This document shows positions 26,573 to 35,065 of a stretch of 64,000 nt of DNA, in pieces. Source of the DNA: Clostridium_AD sp050717535 (GTDB lineage: Bacteria > Bacillota > Clostridia > Clostridiales > Clostridiaceae). The position numbers were made by a program, and so were the translations under genes. The notes beneath the pieces are model-generated. The model worked only from the letters and a program-made list of their open reading frames with translations, did no database searches and was not told where the DNA came from. Within the stretch, counting starts at the first letter, position 1, and the number at the start of each line of letters is the position of its first letter. The stretch is taken from positions 62,001 through 126,000 of the forward strand of contig NZ_JBOITM010000068.1 of the NCBI RefSeq assembly GCF_050717535.1, given 5' to 3'.

Positions 26573-27067
26573 TTATATCTTTTTTACTACTCTTGGATTA
26601 AGTTTATAGCACTTTTCCAAAAAAATTTCGTCTGGTACAAACATTAATTGCATTTTGTTGTTTCCTTCCATGATCATTGCAACAAATACTTTTTCCTTTG
26701 AAGTATTTGGATAGCACTTTACTATAGAATTAGGTTTATTAGAATAATCTTTTACAAAATCACTACCCTCTGGTGCTAGTAAACCCACCTCTCTAATATT
26801 GAAAGTAACTATTTTAATTCTTTTTTTCAATTCGATTATTTTATCTATTTTGATTTCGCCTTGTACAAATTGATACTCATACTCTATAAATAGTTTTTTC
26901 TTGAAAAAAAAACTCCCTACAGCCAAACACAATAGCACTATAGCAAAAATAAAATTTATGCTAAAAGCTAATAACCCCATTATTGCAAATATAAATGTTG
27001 TTGCATTTATTGTTTTATAAGCAGCTGTTTTATATGTTGTTACTAGTTGTTCATAAACATTATCCAT
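26573..27067 (-). CDS. Two-helix membrane protein (DUF6106-like)
   Basis: A 164-residue protein with a paired membrane hairpin at the N-terminus (ATTFIFAIMGLLAFSINFIF, AIVLLCLAVGSFFFKK, about 23-56), followed by a cytoplasmic domain IEYEYQFVQGEIKIDKIIEL ending in basic residues. The sequence 'F-V-Q-G-E-I-x-I-D-K-I' and 'Y-P-N-T' are reminiscent of the clostridial DUF6106 family. No known function. GAGGGGG lies 9 nt before the ATG. Own terminator. Confidence 0.6.
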   Translation of the reverse strand: MDNVYEQLVTTYKTAAYKTINATTFIFAIMGLLAFSINFIFAIVLLCLAVGSFFFKKKLFIEYEYQFVQGEIKIDKIIELKKRIKIVTFNIREVGLLAPEGSDFVKDYSNKPNSIVKCYPNTSKEKVFVAMIMEGNNKMQLMFVPDEIFLEKCYKLNPRVVKKI

Positions 27068-27233
27068 AGTATTACCCCCTCGTCTTTGTACATTATACCA
27101 TATTTTGAAACTTTCATTTTACAAATAGCCATAAATAGCCATTAAAATTTCATCTACTATTTAGCCTTTTGTCTGGAATGAACTATAATGAATTTTCAAC
27201 TTGAAGACTTGCAAGGCTCTTTTACAATTGATC

Positions 27234-28607
27234 TTAACTTTGTTTACTAATAATACTTTTTTCTTTAAGTCCTTTTATGCTTTTGTAAAGAAAAAATGCA
27301 GTAAGTGCCGTCGCAATAATATCTGCACAGGGTTGTGAAAGCCATAAGCCATCCAACTCAAAAAATAATGGAAGAATAAGAATAAGTGGGATTAATACTA
27401 TTACTTGTCTTAATATACTTAAAATCATTGAAATTTTCGCCTCATTTATTGCTTGAAAATAGCTTGCTCCTAAAATTTGAAACCCCAAAATAGGTAAAAA
27501 AATCAAATCAATTCTAAGTCCACGGGCGCCCAAATTTATTAGTGCAGGATTATTACCTACAAACACAGCAATAAGCGGTTTCGCAAATAGTTGCACAACA
27601 ATAAATCCAATTGTAACAATGCAAGTACCAAAAGTTATAGCGAGCTTTAGAACTTTTAAAACTCTAGAGTACAATTTAGCCCCATAATTATATCCTATTA
27701 TAGGCTGAATTCCTTGACTTATACCAAATATAGGCATAAAAACAAGCATTGATATGCTATTTAATATTCCCATAGCAGCTATTGCAAGATCCCCCCCATA
27801 AGTGTAAAGCCCTTTATTATATAAAATAATTACAAAGCTTGAAGCAATTTGCATAGAGAAAGGTGCCATGCCAATAGCGAAAATTTCCTTAATAATGTGT
27901 TTATTTAGCTTTAAATTTACCTTTTTTATCTTAAGAATACTTCCACTATTCTTAAAAGCAAAGTATTTTAATACCCAAAACGTATTAAAAGCTTGAGAAA
28001 TTATAGTTGCTATTGCAGCACCTTCAATTCCTAAATTAAAACCAAATATTAATATTGGATCTAATATAATATTAATAATTGCGCCAAATACCATTGTAAG
28101 CATTGCCATTTTGGGATTACCCTCAGCTCTAATAATATTGTTGATACCAAAGCCTATATTTTGAAAAACGGATCCCATAAGTATAATTTGTATATATGCT
28201 TTTGCATAGGGTATACTACTTTCACTTGCTCCGAATAATATTAAAAGTTTGTTTAAAAACAAAATTCCAAGTATTCCAATTACTAATGATATTATTGTTA
28301 TAAGTATTAGTGCATTCCCTAAAATATCATCTGCGGTCTTTTGGTCTTTTTCTCCTAGTTTTATTGATATAACTGCGCTAGCTCCTATACCTACAAGCAT
28401 TCCAAAAGCCATTATAATAACTGATATAGGAAAAGTGATAGCAAGTCCTGAAAGAGCATAGGATCCTACTCCATTTATGTGACCTATGTAAATTCGATCT
28501 ACAATGTTGTATAATGCGCTTACTATCATACCTGTTATAGCAGGTATAGAAAACTTTAAAAGTAGTTTTCCAATACTTTCTGTTCCTAATTCTTTTGTTT
28601 GATTCAT
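27234..28607 (-). CDS. MATE family efflux transporter
   Basis: A 457-residue protein with twelve membrane helices in two related halves, starting LGTESIGKLLLKFSIPAITG and continuing ALYNIVDRIYIGHINGVGSY, the usual MATE opening. The second half has GMAPFSMQIASSFVIILYNK and GISQGIQPIIGYNYGAKLYS, the standard 'QgiqPiigyNyGA' MATE motif. It exports cationic drugs or metabolites in exchange for Na+ or H+. Substrate unknown. ATGGAGGAAA precedes the start. Confidence 0.92.
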   Translation of the reverse strand: MNQTKELGTESIGKLLLKFSIPAITGMIVSALYNIVDRIYIGHINGVGSYALSGLAITFPISVIIMAFGMLVGIGASAVISIKLGEKDQKTADDILGNALILITIISLVIGILGILFLNKLLILFGASESSIPYAKAYIQIILMGSVFQNIGFGINNIIRAEGNPKMAMLTMVFGAIINIILDPILIFGFNLGIEGAAIATIISQAFNTFWVLKYFAFKNSGSILKIKKVNLKLNKHIIKEIFAIGMAPFSMQIASSFVIILYNKGLYTYGGDLAIAAMGILNSISMLVFMPIFGISQGIQPIIGYNYGAKLYSRVLKVLKLAITFGTCIVTIGFIVVQLFAKPLIAVFVGNNPALINLGARGLRIDLIFLPILGFQILGASYFQAINEAKISMILSILRQVIVLIPLILILPLFFELDGLWLSQPCADIIATALTAFFLYKSIKGLKEKSIISKQS

Positions 28608-28823
28608 ATAAAAATTTCCTCCATGTCAAAAATTAAATCATCTATTTTATAGTATATCATAAATTTTTATATATTTAGTTCACCTATAAAACTAAAATCA
28701 CTAAAAATATGATATAATAATTCTTTATTGAGTTGACTATCTTAAACTAAATTTAATATATCTAGTTTATTTAAATGTAGATAGCATCATCATATACATA
28801 AAAATTGTTAGGAGTGACAAATT

Positions 28824-29288
28824 ATGAAAAGTACAATATTAACACCTAGCGGAGTTGAAAAATTAGAGGAAGAATTAGAACTACGCACAGGAGAAAAAAG
28901 GAAAGAAATAACAGCAGCAATCAAAGAAGCAAAGGGTCATGGTGATTTAAGTGAAAATGCAGAATACGATGCAGCTAAAGATGACGAAGCTACTAATAAT
29001 GATAGAATAATTAAGATTCAAGAGTTGCTTCGTAGCGCTACAGTAGTAGACGACTATAGCAATGATGATCATTTAGGTCTTGGTGGCCAGGCTGATATTA
29101 AATTCCTTGATACCGATGACATTGAGAAGGTATGCCTAGTATCTACAGTAGAGACCGACCCAGATATAATGAATATAAGTATTGAATCTCCCCTAGGAAT
29201 GGCAATATATAAAAAGTCCCTTGGAGAAACATGCACTGTTTTGGCTCCAGAGGGTAGTTATGAAGTAATTATTGAAAAAATTTACTAA
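28824..29288 (+). CDS. greA: Transcription elongation factor GreA
   Basis: A 154-residue protein with the N-terminal coiled coil (LTPSGVEKLEEELELR, AAIKEAKGHGDLSENAEYDA) and the acidic tip DAAKDDEATN that enters the RNA polymerase secondary channel and stimulates cleavage of backtracked RNA. The C-terminal FKBP-like domain ends IESPLGMAIYKKSLGETCTV and PEGSYEVIIEKI. Length and order are normal. GTTAGGAGTG lies before the ATG. It stands alone, not beside lysS as in some clostridia, so a second copy elsewhere is possible. Confidence 0.93.
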   Translation: MKSTILTPSGVEKLEEELELRTGEKRKEITAAIKEAKGHGDLSENAEYDAAKDDEATNNDRIIKIQELLRSATVVDDYSNDDHLGLGGQADIKFLDTDDIEKVCLVSTVETDPDIMNISIESPLGMAIYKKSLGETCTVLAPEGSYEVIIEKIY

Positions 29289-29309
29289 TAGTATAAAACT
29301 TAGCAAAAA

Positions 29310-29342
29310 GAACAAGCGAGAGTAATCTCTGCTTGTTTTTTT
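29310..29342. terminator. Terminator between converging greA and aspD
   Basis: GAACAAGCGAGA pairs with TCTCTGCTTGTT (one mismatch), followed by TTTTTTT on the plus strand. Confidence 0.87.
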
Positions 29343-29352
29343 CAATTTAACT

Positions 29353-30987
29353 TTATTTAACTTTAGACTCATTCCATTCTTTTGCATAATCTTCTAATAC
29401 TTTATAAAGAATTTTTCCAATTTTAGAATAAGATTCATCGCTTAGATTGGCAAGTGATATTCTGATAGCCCATTCTGGCCCGTGGAATCCACTACTACCT
29501 AATAACACTATGGAAGATTGCTCCGCTAGACGTATGAGAATGTCTACTGGTTTATAATTTTGTCGTAAATATTGCGCAAATTCGTCATTATAATTTTTGC
29601 CTGCCCACTCCAGTAAATCAAATTGAGTATAGTAAGAAGCATCCAAGGGTTGTAACTGCAAATCTAATCCCAATCCTTCGAACAAAAGTCTTTTACGGTT
29701 ACGACAAATATCCTTTGTTAACTGTTTATATCTATTTTCTTCATCTGTTATAGCAAATAACGAAAAAAATGCCATTTGAACTTGTTGTGGTGTAGATAAC
29801 CCTGCGGTATGATTAAGTGCTACCTGACGGCTATCTGCTACTATTCTATTGATAAATGGAATACTATCAGGATTAGTAGAAATTCCACCGTATCTTCTTC
29901 TTGCTCTTTCCTTTTTATCCTCATCTTGCTCTCTTAATAATTTATCAAATACATTGTCTTCATAGAGTGAAATAGTTCCAAGACGCCACCCTGTTACACC
30001 AAAATATTTTGAATAAGAATATACTCCAATTGTATTATAGGGTAAATCTGTCATTAATGAACGAAAATCGTCTACAAAAGTACCATAAACATCATCCGAA
30101 ATAATCATTAAATCAGGATTGTTATTTTTGACAATATTTTTTAATTGTTTAACAGTTTCTGATTTTATAGCAACAGAACCTGGATTACTTGGATTAACTA
30201 TAAATAATGCCTTTATATTTGAATCACTTATTTTATCAATTTCACTGGAAGAGTATTGCCATGTATGTCTACCATCCTCAGTTGTTTCGTCAGCCAAGAC
30301 CTCAACAACTTCAAAATTATAACGTGGTAAATGAGGTATCTCAAGATAAGGTGTAAAAATCGGTGCCATAAGTGCAATCTTATCTCCCTTTAACAATATA
30401 TTGTTTGCAATTAATGTATCAAAAATATAGCACATTGCTGCCGTTGCACCTTCAACCGCAAATGTCTTAAACTTTCCTGGAAATATGCCATTGTAACATA
30501 ACTCCTGAATAAGATAATCATTGACTACAATTTCAACATGTTCTAACATTCTATCTGGTTTTGGATAATTATCACCAATAATTCCATCTACTAATTCATA
30601 AATCCAGTCATCCGAATTAAATTCCTTTACTGTTATGCCATAATTAATCATTTTAATAAGGAGCTCAATTCCTGGGGAATCTTTATATTTTTTTGTAAAG
30701 TCTACAAAATGCTCTGTAATTCCTTCTTTTTTTGGCATTCCAGCTAAATCGCCTTGACTCCAAGCCCTACGACTTTCCCCCACCGCGAATTGACCAAAGG
30801 TGAAAAAGGCTTCTCTTGGAGATGCTGCAATCCAGTTGGGATTTCCTCTGCCTGCATCCAAAAGTGCCTGTGTACTATTTTTCTTTGATTCCTCAGCAAG
30901 ATTGATTAATTTATCCTTAAGTTCAAAAGGACTTATTTCACCATAAACTTCTTCTATTTCTTTACGTTGAAGACTTAATTTATCCAA
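29353..30987 (-). CDS. aspD: Aspartate 4-decarboxylase (aspartate aminotransferase fold)
   Basis: A 544-residue PLP enzyme that converts L-aspartate to L-alanine and CO2 (beta-decarboxylation), often with side aspartate aminotransferase activity. Features: the family opening ALLDAGRGNPNWIAASPREA, the PLP-contacting FIVNPSNPGSVAI and ISDDVYGTF, and the Schiff-base Lys in YSYSKYFGVTGWRLG. Length matches the 530-550 residue AspD family, longer than normal aminotransferases. No aspT antiporter lies beside it. Start is TTG with GGGGG 8 nt upstream. With gadB this gives the cell two proton-consuming decarboxylases. Confidence 0.93.
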   Translation of the reverse strand: MDKLSLQRKEIEEVYGEISPFELKDKLINLAEESKKNSTQALLDAGRGNPNWIAASPREAFFTFGQFAVGESRRAWSQGDLAGMPKKEGITEHFVDFTKKYKDSPGIELLIKMINYGITVKEFNSDDWIYELVDGIIGDNYPKPDRMLEHVEIVVNDYLIQELCYNGIFPGKFKTFAVEGATAAMCYIFDTLIANNILLKGDKIALMAPIFTPYLEIPHLPRYNFEVVEVLADETTEDGRHTWQYSSSEIDKISDSNIKALFIVNPSNPGSVAIKSETVKQLKNIVKNNNPDLMIISDDVYGTFVDDFRSLMTDLPYNTIGVYSYSKYFGVTGWRLGTISLYEDNVFDKLLREQDEDKKERARRRYGGISTNPDSIPFINRIVADSRQVALNHTAGLSTPQQVQMAFFSLFAITDEENRYKQLTKDICRNRKRLLFEGLGLDLQLQPLDASYYTQFDLLEWAGKNYNDEFAQYLRQNYKPVDILIRLAEQSSIVLLGSSGFHGPEWAIRISLANLSDESYSKIGKILYKVLEDYAKEWNESKVK

Positions 30988-31108
30988 TTTTAATACCCCC
31001 TAGTCTATAATAAACTACTGTTTAATCTTATTTATTATGCCTAAATAATATCTTTTTAAACCGGTTTAGATATATATATAGTATATAAAGAAAGAAACTA
31101 GTAGAAAA

Positions 31109-31140
31109 TACAAAAGCCACCTTATAAGGTGACTTTTGTA
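31109..31140 (-). terminator. Intrinsic terminator after the cold-shock gene
   Basis: TACAAAAGTCACC pairs with GGTGGCTTTTGTA across a central TTATAA, on the minus strand. Confidence 0.85.
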
Positions 31141-31154
31141 GTATAAATATTAAT

Positions 31155-31352
31155 TTATATTGCTGAAACTTCAATTGCTTGAAGTCCCTTAGGTCCTTCT
31201 TCTGTTTCAAACTGAACTTTTTGACCTTCGTCAAAACTCTTTCTTGCATCTTGAATTGCAGATACGTGAACAAAAATATCTTTTTCACCTTCTACTTCAA
31301 TAAATCCAAATCCTTTTTCTGCGTTAAACCATTTTACTGTTCCGATTTTCAT
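31155..31352 (-). CDS. cspA: Cold-shock protein (CspA family)
   Basis: A 65-residue OB-fold protein with both RNA-binding motifs, KWFNAEKGFGFIEVEG (RNP1) and DIFVHVSAI (RNP2), ending GPKGLQAIEVSA. It binds single-stranded RNA and acts as an RNA chaperone. I chose ATG 31352 (MKIGTVKW) because TTGGAGGAT lies 6 nt upstream; nine extra in-frame codons before it lack such a site and would lie in the leader. A frame of 86 codons overlapping on the same strand is a shadow. Confidence 0.95.
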   Translation of the reverse strand: MKIGTVKWFNAEKGFGFIEVEGEKDIFVHVSAIQDARKSFDEGQKVQFETEEGPKGLQAIEVSAI

Positions 31353-31451
31353 TATTATCCTCCAAATACAAAACACCATTTTGTAAGATGCATTAATTTT
31401 GCATCAACAATGTTCCATTAACAATATACCATAACTTTCAAAAAATATCAA
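31353..31451 (-). promoter_or_regulatory. cspA promoter and hairpin-rich 5' leader
   Basis: On the minus strand TTGATA (31451-31446), a 17-nt spacer and TATATT (31428-31423) form a good sigma-A promoter. The leader of about 65 nt has two hairpins: GATGCA/TGCATC (31387-31405) and CAAAA/TTTTG (31369-31383), the second close to the ribosome site. This fits the structured leaders that regulate cold-shock mRNAs, but the role is inferred. Confidence 0.6.
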
Positions 31452-31489
31452 TTCTATATGTCTATGTTTTTATTGCAGATTCTTAACTA

Positions 31490-32362
31490 CTATTTTAAAT
31501 CACTTATAAAATTAGGAAGATCAAAGCATGATTTTGCAATCTTATTTGTTAAATAACGAGTTTCAGCAGGCAATCTATTTACATCCATATCACTAGGGTC
31601 ATAAACATCTGAAGCCATTGTAAAACTCCATAATCCACCTGGATATGTTGGAACAAAAGCTATATAGGTTTTTACAATTTTAAAATTATTCTTTAATATT
31701 CTTCTTGTATTCTCAATTATATTACGATGTATCATTGGAGATTCACTTTGACAAACCATTACTCCATCAGTTTTTAATGTGTTTTTCACATTTTTATAAA
31801 ATTCTTCTCCAAACAAATCCTTAGCAGGACCCTCAGGATCTGGTGAATCCACCATAATTATATCATATTTAATATCAGTGGTTTTTACATATTCAACACC
31901 ATCTCCGAATTTAAAATTGACTCTATCGTCAAAATCAGAGCCGCCACTTATTTCCGGTAGATATTTTATACATTCTTTTGTAACTACTTCGTCTAGTTCC
32001 ACCATATCAATTGTTTCAAGGTCCTTGTATTTTGATAGTTCTCTTACCGCTCCACAGTCTCCTCCACCAATTACCAACACATCTTTTGGATTTTTATGAG
32101 TAAGTACTGGAATATGAGTAATCATTTCATTATATATAAAACCGTCTGCAGAAGTAGTCTGCATTACCCCATCAAGCACAAGACAAGGTCCAAATGCCGC
32201 AGAATCAATAAGTGCTACCTCTTGGTATGGAGATTTAGAGTAAGAAAAACATTTATTAACTTTATAAGTGATTTTTAAATTTTTCTTTTCAACTTCAACT
32301 TCCTCAAACCACAGTTCATTATCTATTTCTTTAAAGTACTTTGGCAGTTCATTCATTTTCAT
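31490..32362 (-). CDS. speE: Spermidine synthase
   Basis: A 290-residue aminopropyltransferase. The N-terminal beta domain has SPYQEVALIDSAAFGPCLVL and DGVMQTTSADGFIYNEMITH (the DG-x-x-Q segment with catalytic Tyr and His). The Rossmann domain has the SAM-binding loop VLVIGGGDCGAVREL, where GGGDGG-T is more usual, VELDEVV, and the catalytic DSPDPEGPAKDLFGEEFYKN. It makes spermidine from putrescine and decarboxylated SAM. No speD is near. TGGAGG precedes the ATG. Confidence 0.92.
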   Translation of the reverse strand: MKMNELPKYFKEIDNELWFEEVEVEKKNLKITYKVNKCFSYSKSPYQEVALIDSAAFGPCLVLDGVMQTTSADGFIYNEMITHIPVLTHKNPKDVLVIGGGDCGAVRELSKYKDLETIDMVELDEVVTKECIKYLPEISGGSDFDDRVNFKFGDGVEYVKTTDIKYDIIMVDSPDPEGPAKDLFGEEFYKNVKNTLKTDGVMVCQSESPMIHRNIIENTRRILKNNFKIVKTYIAFVPTYPGGLWSFTMASDVYDPSDMDVNRLPAETRYLTNKIAKSCFDLPNFISDLK

Positions 32363-32660
32363 AATAATTCCTCCATTATAATAAATATACCTATCCGTTA
32401 TATCTCAAAAAGATAGCACTCCAAGTATATCATAAATACTTGAAAATTCAATAAATCCAAAACTATTTTCTGATAACCCATTTGTAACATCTAAAATACG
32501 TATTATTAACTAATTCTGACCAAAATCATAACATATACTTTACAATGGTCTGCTAGAATAATTGAGACAGATACATTTCAGATAAATATTTTATACATAA
32601 GTGACTTTGACAGTTTTAGTTTTATTAATCTAATAATTTATTAGAAAGGTGAGGATTAAA

Positions 32661-33113
32661 ATGAAAAAAGAACAATTGCTATATAACATAATTTTTCCAG
32701 AAGATCAGGACCCGAGTTATATTAATTATGGCTATTTCATAGGGAGGAACAGAACAAGCATATATAAATTAAAAGCTAGCCTTAATGAAAGTCAACTAAA
32801 CGCAACAATAATTAGCGATGGTAATAATGAAAGTGCTTTTTTTGCTAAGGTTTTTCAAAATGAAGTAGAAAGATTCCTAAAAATAGTAGATGAATTTAAT
32901 TTTCAACAAATCAATATAAATAGTCACTATCTCAGTGAAATAAAGTACATGTTTGGAGAAGAAGTAATTTATAACAGAAAAAAAGCATACAAGGCACCCC
33001 AGTATCACTATTCACAAAAATACACTAATGGAATAAAAGATTGGAAAATACCATACATAATAACATCAGATACAATAAAGGAACATAAACCAACCTTAAA
33101 GAAAGCAATCTAA
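32661..33113 (+). CDS. Hypothetical protein
   Basis: A 150-residue soluble protein beginning MKKEQLLYNIIFPEDQD. I chose ATG 32661 because AAAGGTGAGG lies 6 nt upstream; the GTG at 32649 is inside this site. It is rich in Asn, Tyr and Lys, with a central helical segment (FQNEVERFLKIVDEFNFQQI) and a basic Tyr-rich tail (KAYKAPQYHYSQKY). No recognisable family or membrane segment. A 52-codon gene follows 43 nt downstream and ends in a terminator, so the two form a small operon. Confidence 0.65.
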   Translation: MKKEQLLYNIIFPEDQDPSYINYGYFIGRNRTSIYKLKASLNESQLNATIISDGNNESAFFAKVFQNEVERFLKIVDEFNFQQININSHYLSEIKYMFGEEVIYNRKKAYKAPQYHYSQKYTNGIKDWKIPYIITSDTIKEHKPTLKKAI

Positions 33114-33155
33114 TTTATATAAATTTCTAAAACTCAAATTAACAGGAGGCGGAAT

Positions 33156-33314
33156 ATGCTGATTACATGTTTACCAGAAGAAATCTTGCTGGAGGTACTA
33201 GAACGAACATGTAAATATACAATAGATAATGAAGTTTTTGAAGAAGCAAAAAAAATATATGATAAAAAGATTTTAGAAAGATCTAAAGCGAAAAAAAAAG
33301 AAAGCAAATCATAG
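33156..33314 (+). CDS. Small hypothetical protein, 52 residues
   Basis: An open frame reads MLITCLPEEILLEVLERTCK, then YTIDNEVFEEAKKIYDKKIL, and ends in a Lys/Ser-rich tail. AACAGGAGG lies 6 nt before the ATG and a terminator overlaps the stop, which together make a real gene likely. The 'LPEEILLEVLER' opening and the alternating acidic/basic helix suggest an all-helical protein. No family assigned. It follows the 150-residue hypothetical gene on the same transcript. Confidence 0.6.
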   Translation: MLITCLPEEILLEVLERTCKYTIDNEVFEEAKKIYDKKILERSKAKKKESKS

Positions 33315-33330
33315 CTTTCTTTTTTTTTGC
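33294..33330 (+). terminator. Intrinsic terminator
   Basis: AAAGAAAGC pairs with GCTTTCTTT, followed by a T-run; it overlaps the stop codon of the 52-codon gene. Confidence 0.82.
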
Positions 33331-33369
33331 TTTTAACTTTCCAAGTTCCCCACTAAACCCTTCTGCGTC

Positions 33370-33810
33370 TTAAGCCAATAATTCCTTCACAAGAGGATTT
33401 ATCTTTCTGCTATCATACTTTCCTTTTAATTTAGGAATAACAGCCTTCATAGTCTTTCCCATATCACTATTTCCCTTAAATGCATTTTCTGCAATAACTT
33501 CACTGATAATTGCCTTTGCTTCCTCGTCAGTAAATTGTTTTGGCATATAACCTAAGAACATTTCGATAGCAATTTCTGTCTCAGCTATAATTTCTTCATT
33601 GCTCGCTTGCTTTGCATAACTAAGAGTTTCATTTAATTGTTTAATTGTTTTTTCAATAATACCAATTAACTCATCATCTGTAATTTCTTTTTTAGAATCC
33701 ATTTCTTTGTTTTTAACATCAGCCATTAAAGTTCTTAGTGCAGTGAGTCTTACCTTATCCCTAGCCTTCATATATTTAATAATATCATCTTTTAATGTTT
33801 GTTTTAACAT
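33370..33810 (-). CDS. yqeY: GatB/YqeY domain protein
   Basis: A 146-residue all-helical protein beginning LKQTLKDDIIKYMKARDKVR, with LTALRTLMADVKNKEMDSKK, MFLGYMPKQFTDEEAKAIIS and the C-terminal DMGKTMKAVIPKLKGKYDSR. These match YqeY, homologous to the tail of the amidotransferase GatB, where it binds tRNA. The role of stand-alone YqeY is not known. TTTAGGAGG lies 9 nt before ATG 33810; thirteen upstream in-frame codons lack a site. Usually found next to rpsU; not so here. Confidence 0.9.
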   Translation of the reverse strand: MLKQTLKDDIIKYMKARDKVRLTALRTLMADVKNKEMDSKKEITDDELIGIIEKTIKQLNETLSYAKQASNEEIIAETEIAIEMFLGYMPKQFTDEEAKAIISEVIAENAFKGNSDMGKTMKAVIPKLKGKYDSRKINPLVKELLA

Positions 33811-33963
33811 ATGTATATACCTCCTAAATTTTTCAATACTTTTCAGCAAGTTATCTTGTTATCTTGCCAAAATTATACTGATATATACACATTATACACT
33901 TATTAAGATAATCTTGTATGCAGTCCCATATTGTGAATATCAAAATCGGTTGTTCTTTAATGC

Positions 33964-34392
33964 TTATAAAAAAATCAAATCTATGCCTTTCTCTTCCATA
34001 AACTTAATATACTCCTCTTTACAATTACAAGGTTTCACACAAGTGCAAAATTCATTACCTATAGTTTTCATCAAATCTTTTCTATTATCCTCATAATTTA
34101 TTTTATCTTTTTTTAATCCTTCTAATAATATATAAATAATAAACATTGTAGCTGCAAGACCTAAAAATATAATCAAATCAAATGTTTTTATAGCAGTTTG
34201 TAGACTTTTATTTTCAAAAACAGCTGTTGCATAAGATATGTATCTATCGTTAAACAAGAGCATATAAACCCCAAGCAAGCAAGCTATTCCTGTAAGTAAG
34301 GGCAATGAAGCTTTCTTGTTATCTAACTTTTGTTTTAATTCGCATAACTTGTCACTTTTCTTTTTCGTTGAATAACTAAGTTTTAATTCCAT
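33964..34392 (-). CDS. Membrane protein with C-terminal Cys cluster
   Basis: A 142-residue protein with a basic N-terminal helix (KKKSDKLCELKQKLDNKKAS), two membrane helices (PLLTGIACLLGVYMLLF, about 31-47, and LIIFLGLAATMFIIYILLEG, about 73-92), and a cytoplasmic tail that contains CTCVKPCNC followed by KEEYIKFMEEKGI. The C-x-C-x4-C-x-C cluster could bind a metal. No family recognised. AGGGTGTG precedes the ATG. Confidence 0.6.
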   Translation of the reverse strand: MELKLSYSTKKKSDKLCELKQKLDNKKASLPLLTGIACLLGVYMLLFNDRYISYATAVFENKSLQTAIKTFDLIIFLGLAATMFIIYILLEGLKKDKINYEDNRKDLMKTIGNEFCTCVKPCNCKEEYIKFMEEKGIDLIFL

Positions 34393-34586
34393 CTAAACAC
34401 ACCCTCATATAATTATTTCATTACTCAATTAAATTATGATTTTATATTGTAATTTATTACTTTTAAAAAAATAACATACATTTTTAGTAAATTATGTTAC
34501 AATGTATTAAGTGTTAATATAATTATAGTAGGTTAAAATAATGGATAAATATTTTTTAATAACTAGAAAAAGAAGGAGTCTTTATA

Positions 34587-34805
34587 ATGGATGATGTGGT
34601 TACAAAATATTATTCTGACGGTAGTAGATATGTAGGTGAATTTAAAAATCAAAAACCCTATGGTGTTGGTACTTTTTATTTTAATAGTGGAGATAAATAT
34701 ATAGGTAAATTTAAATATAATGGTCCAAATGGAATGGGTACTGCCTATAATTCCGATGGATCCGTATATTATGAAGGTGAATGGAAAAATGGGAAACCTA
34801 AATAA
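34587..34805 (+). CDS. MORN-repeat protein
   Basis: A 72-residue protein built of three MORN motifs: YSDGSRYVGEFKNQKPYGVG, YFNSGDKYIGKFKYNGPNGM, and YNSDGSVYYEGEWKNGKPK. MORN repeats form elongated beta-hairpin sheets for protein or lipid contact. No other domain, signal peptide or membrane segment is present. The length is short for the family but the start (AAGAAGGAG 9 nt upstream) and following terminator support a complete gene. Function unknown. Confidence 0.85.
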   Translation: MDDVVTKYYSDGSRYVGEFKNQKPYGVGTFYFNSGDKYIGKFKYNGPNGMGTAYNSDGSVYYEGEWKNGKPK

Positions 34806-34830
34806 TATTCTAACTATTCAAAAAAATTTT

Positions 34831-34858
34831 TGAAGGCTAATACCTTCTTTTTTTTCTT
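34831..34858 (+). terminator. Intrinsic terminator
   Basis: GAAGG (34832-34836) pairs with CCTTC (34843-34847) and is followed by a T-rich run. Confidence 0.65.
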
Positions 34859-35065
34859 TTAAATCTAATATTTTTCTCCACTACTACTTATGCGAGAATT
34901 CCTTCACATTGATAGTATTTTACAATCTACAGTATTTTACAATATTATAAAATAGGCTTTTTAAAATAAAAACAGTATGATAGAATTAGACAGAATACAT
35001 TTTGTATTAATATCAATATATATATAGTTATTATTGTGTATATTTCAACAAAGGGAGAGATTTTA

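Noticed and set aside
31028..31288. 86-codon minus-strand frame
   Set aside because: Overlaps the cold-shock gene and its terminator in another frame; no motif.
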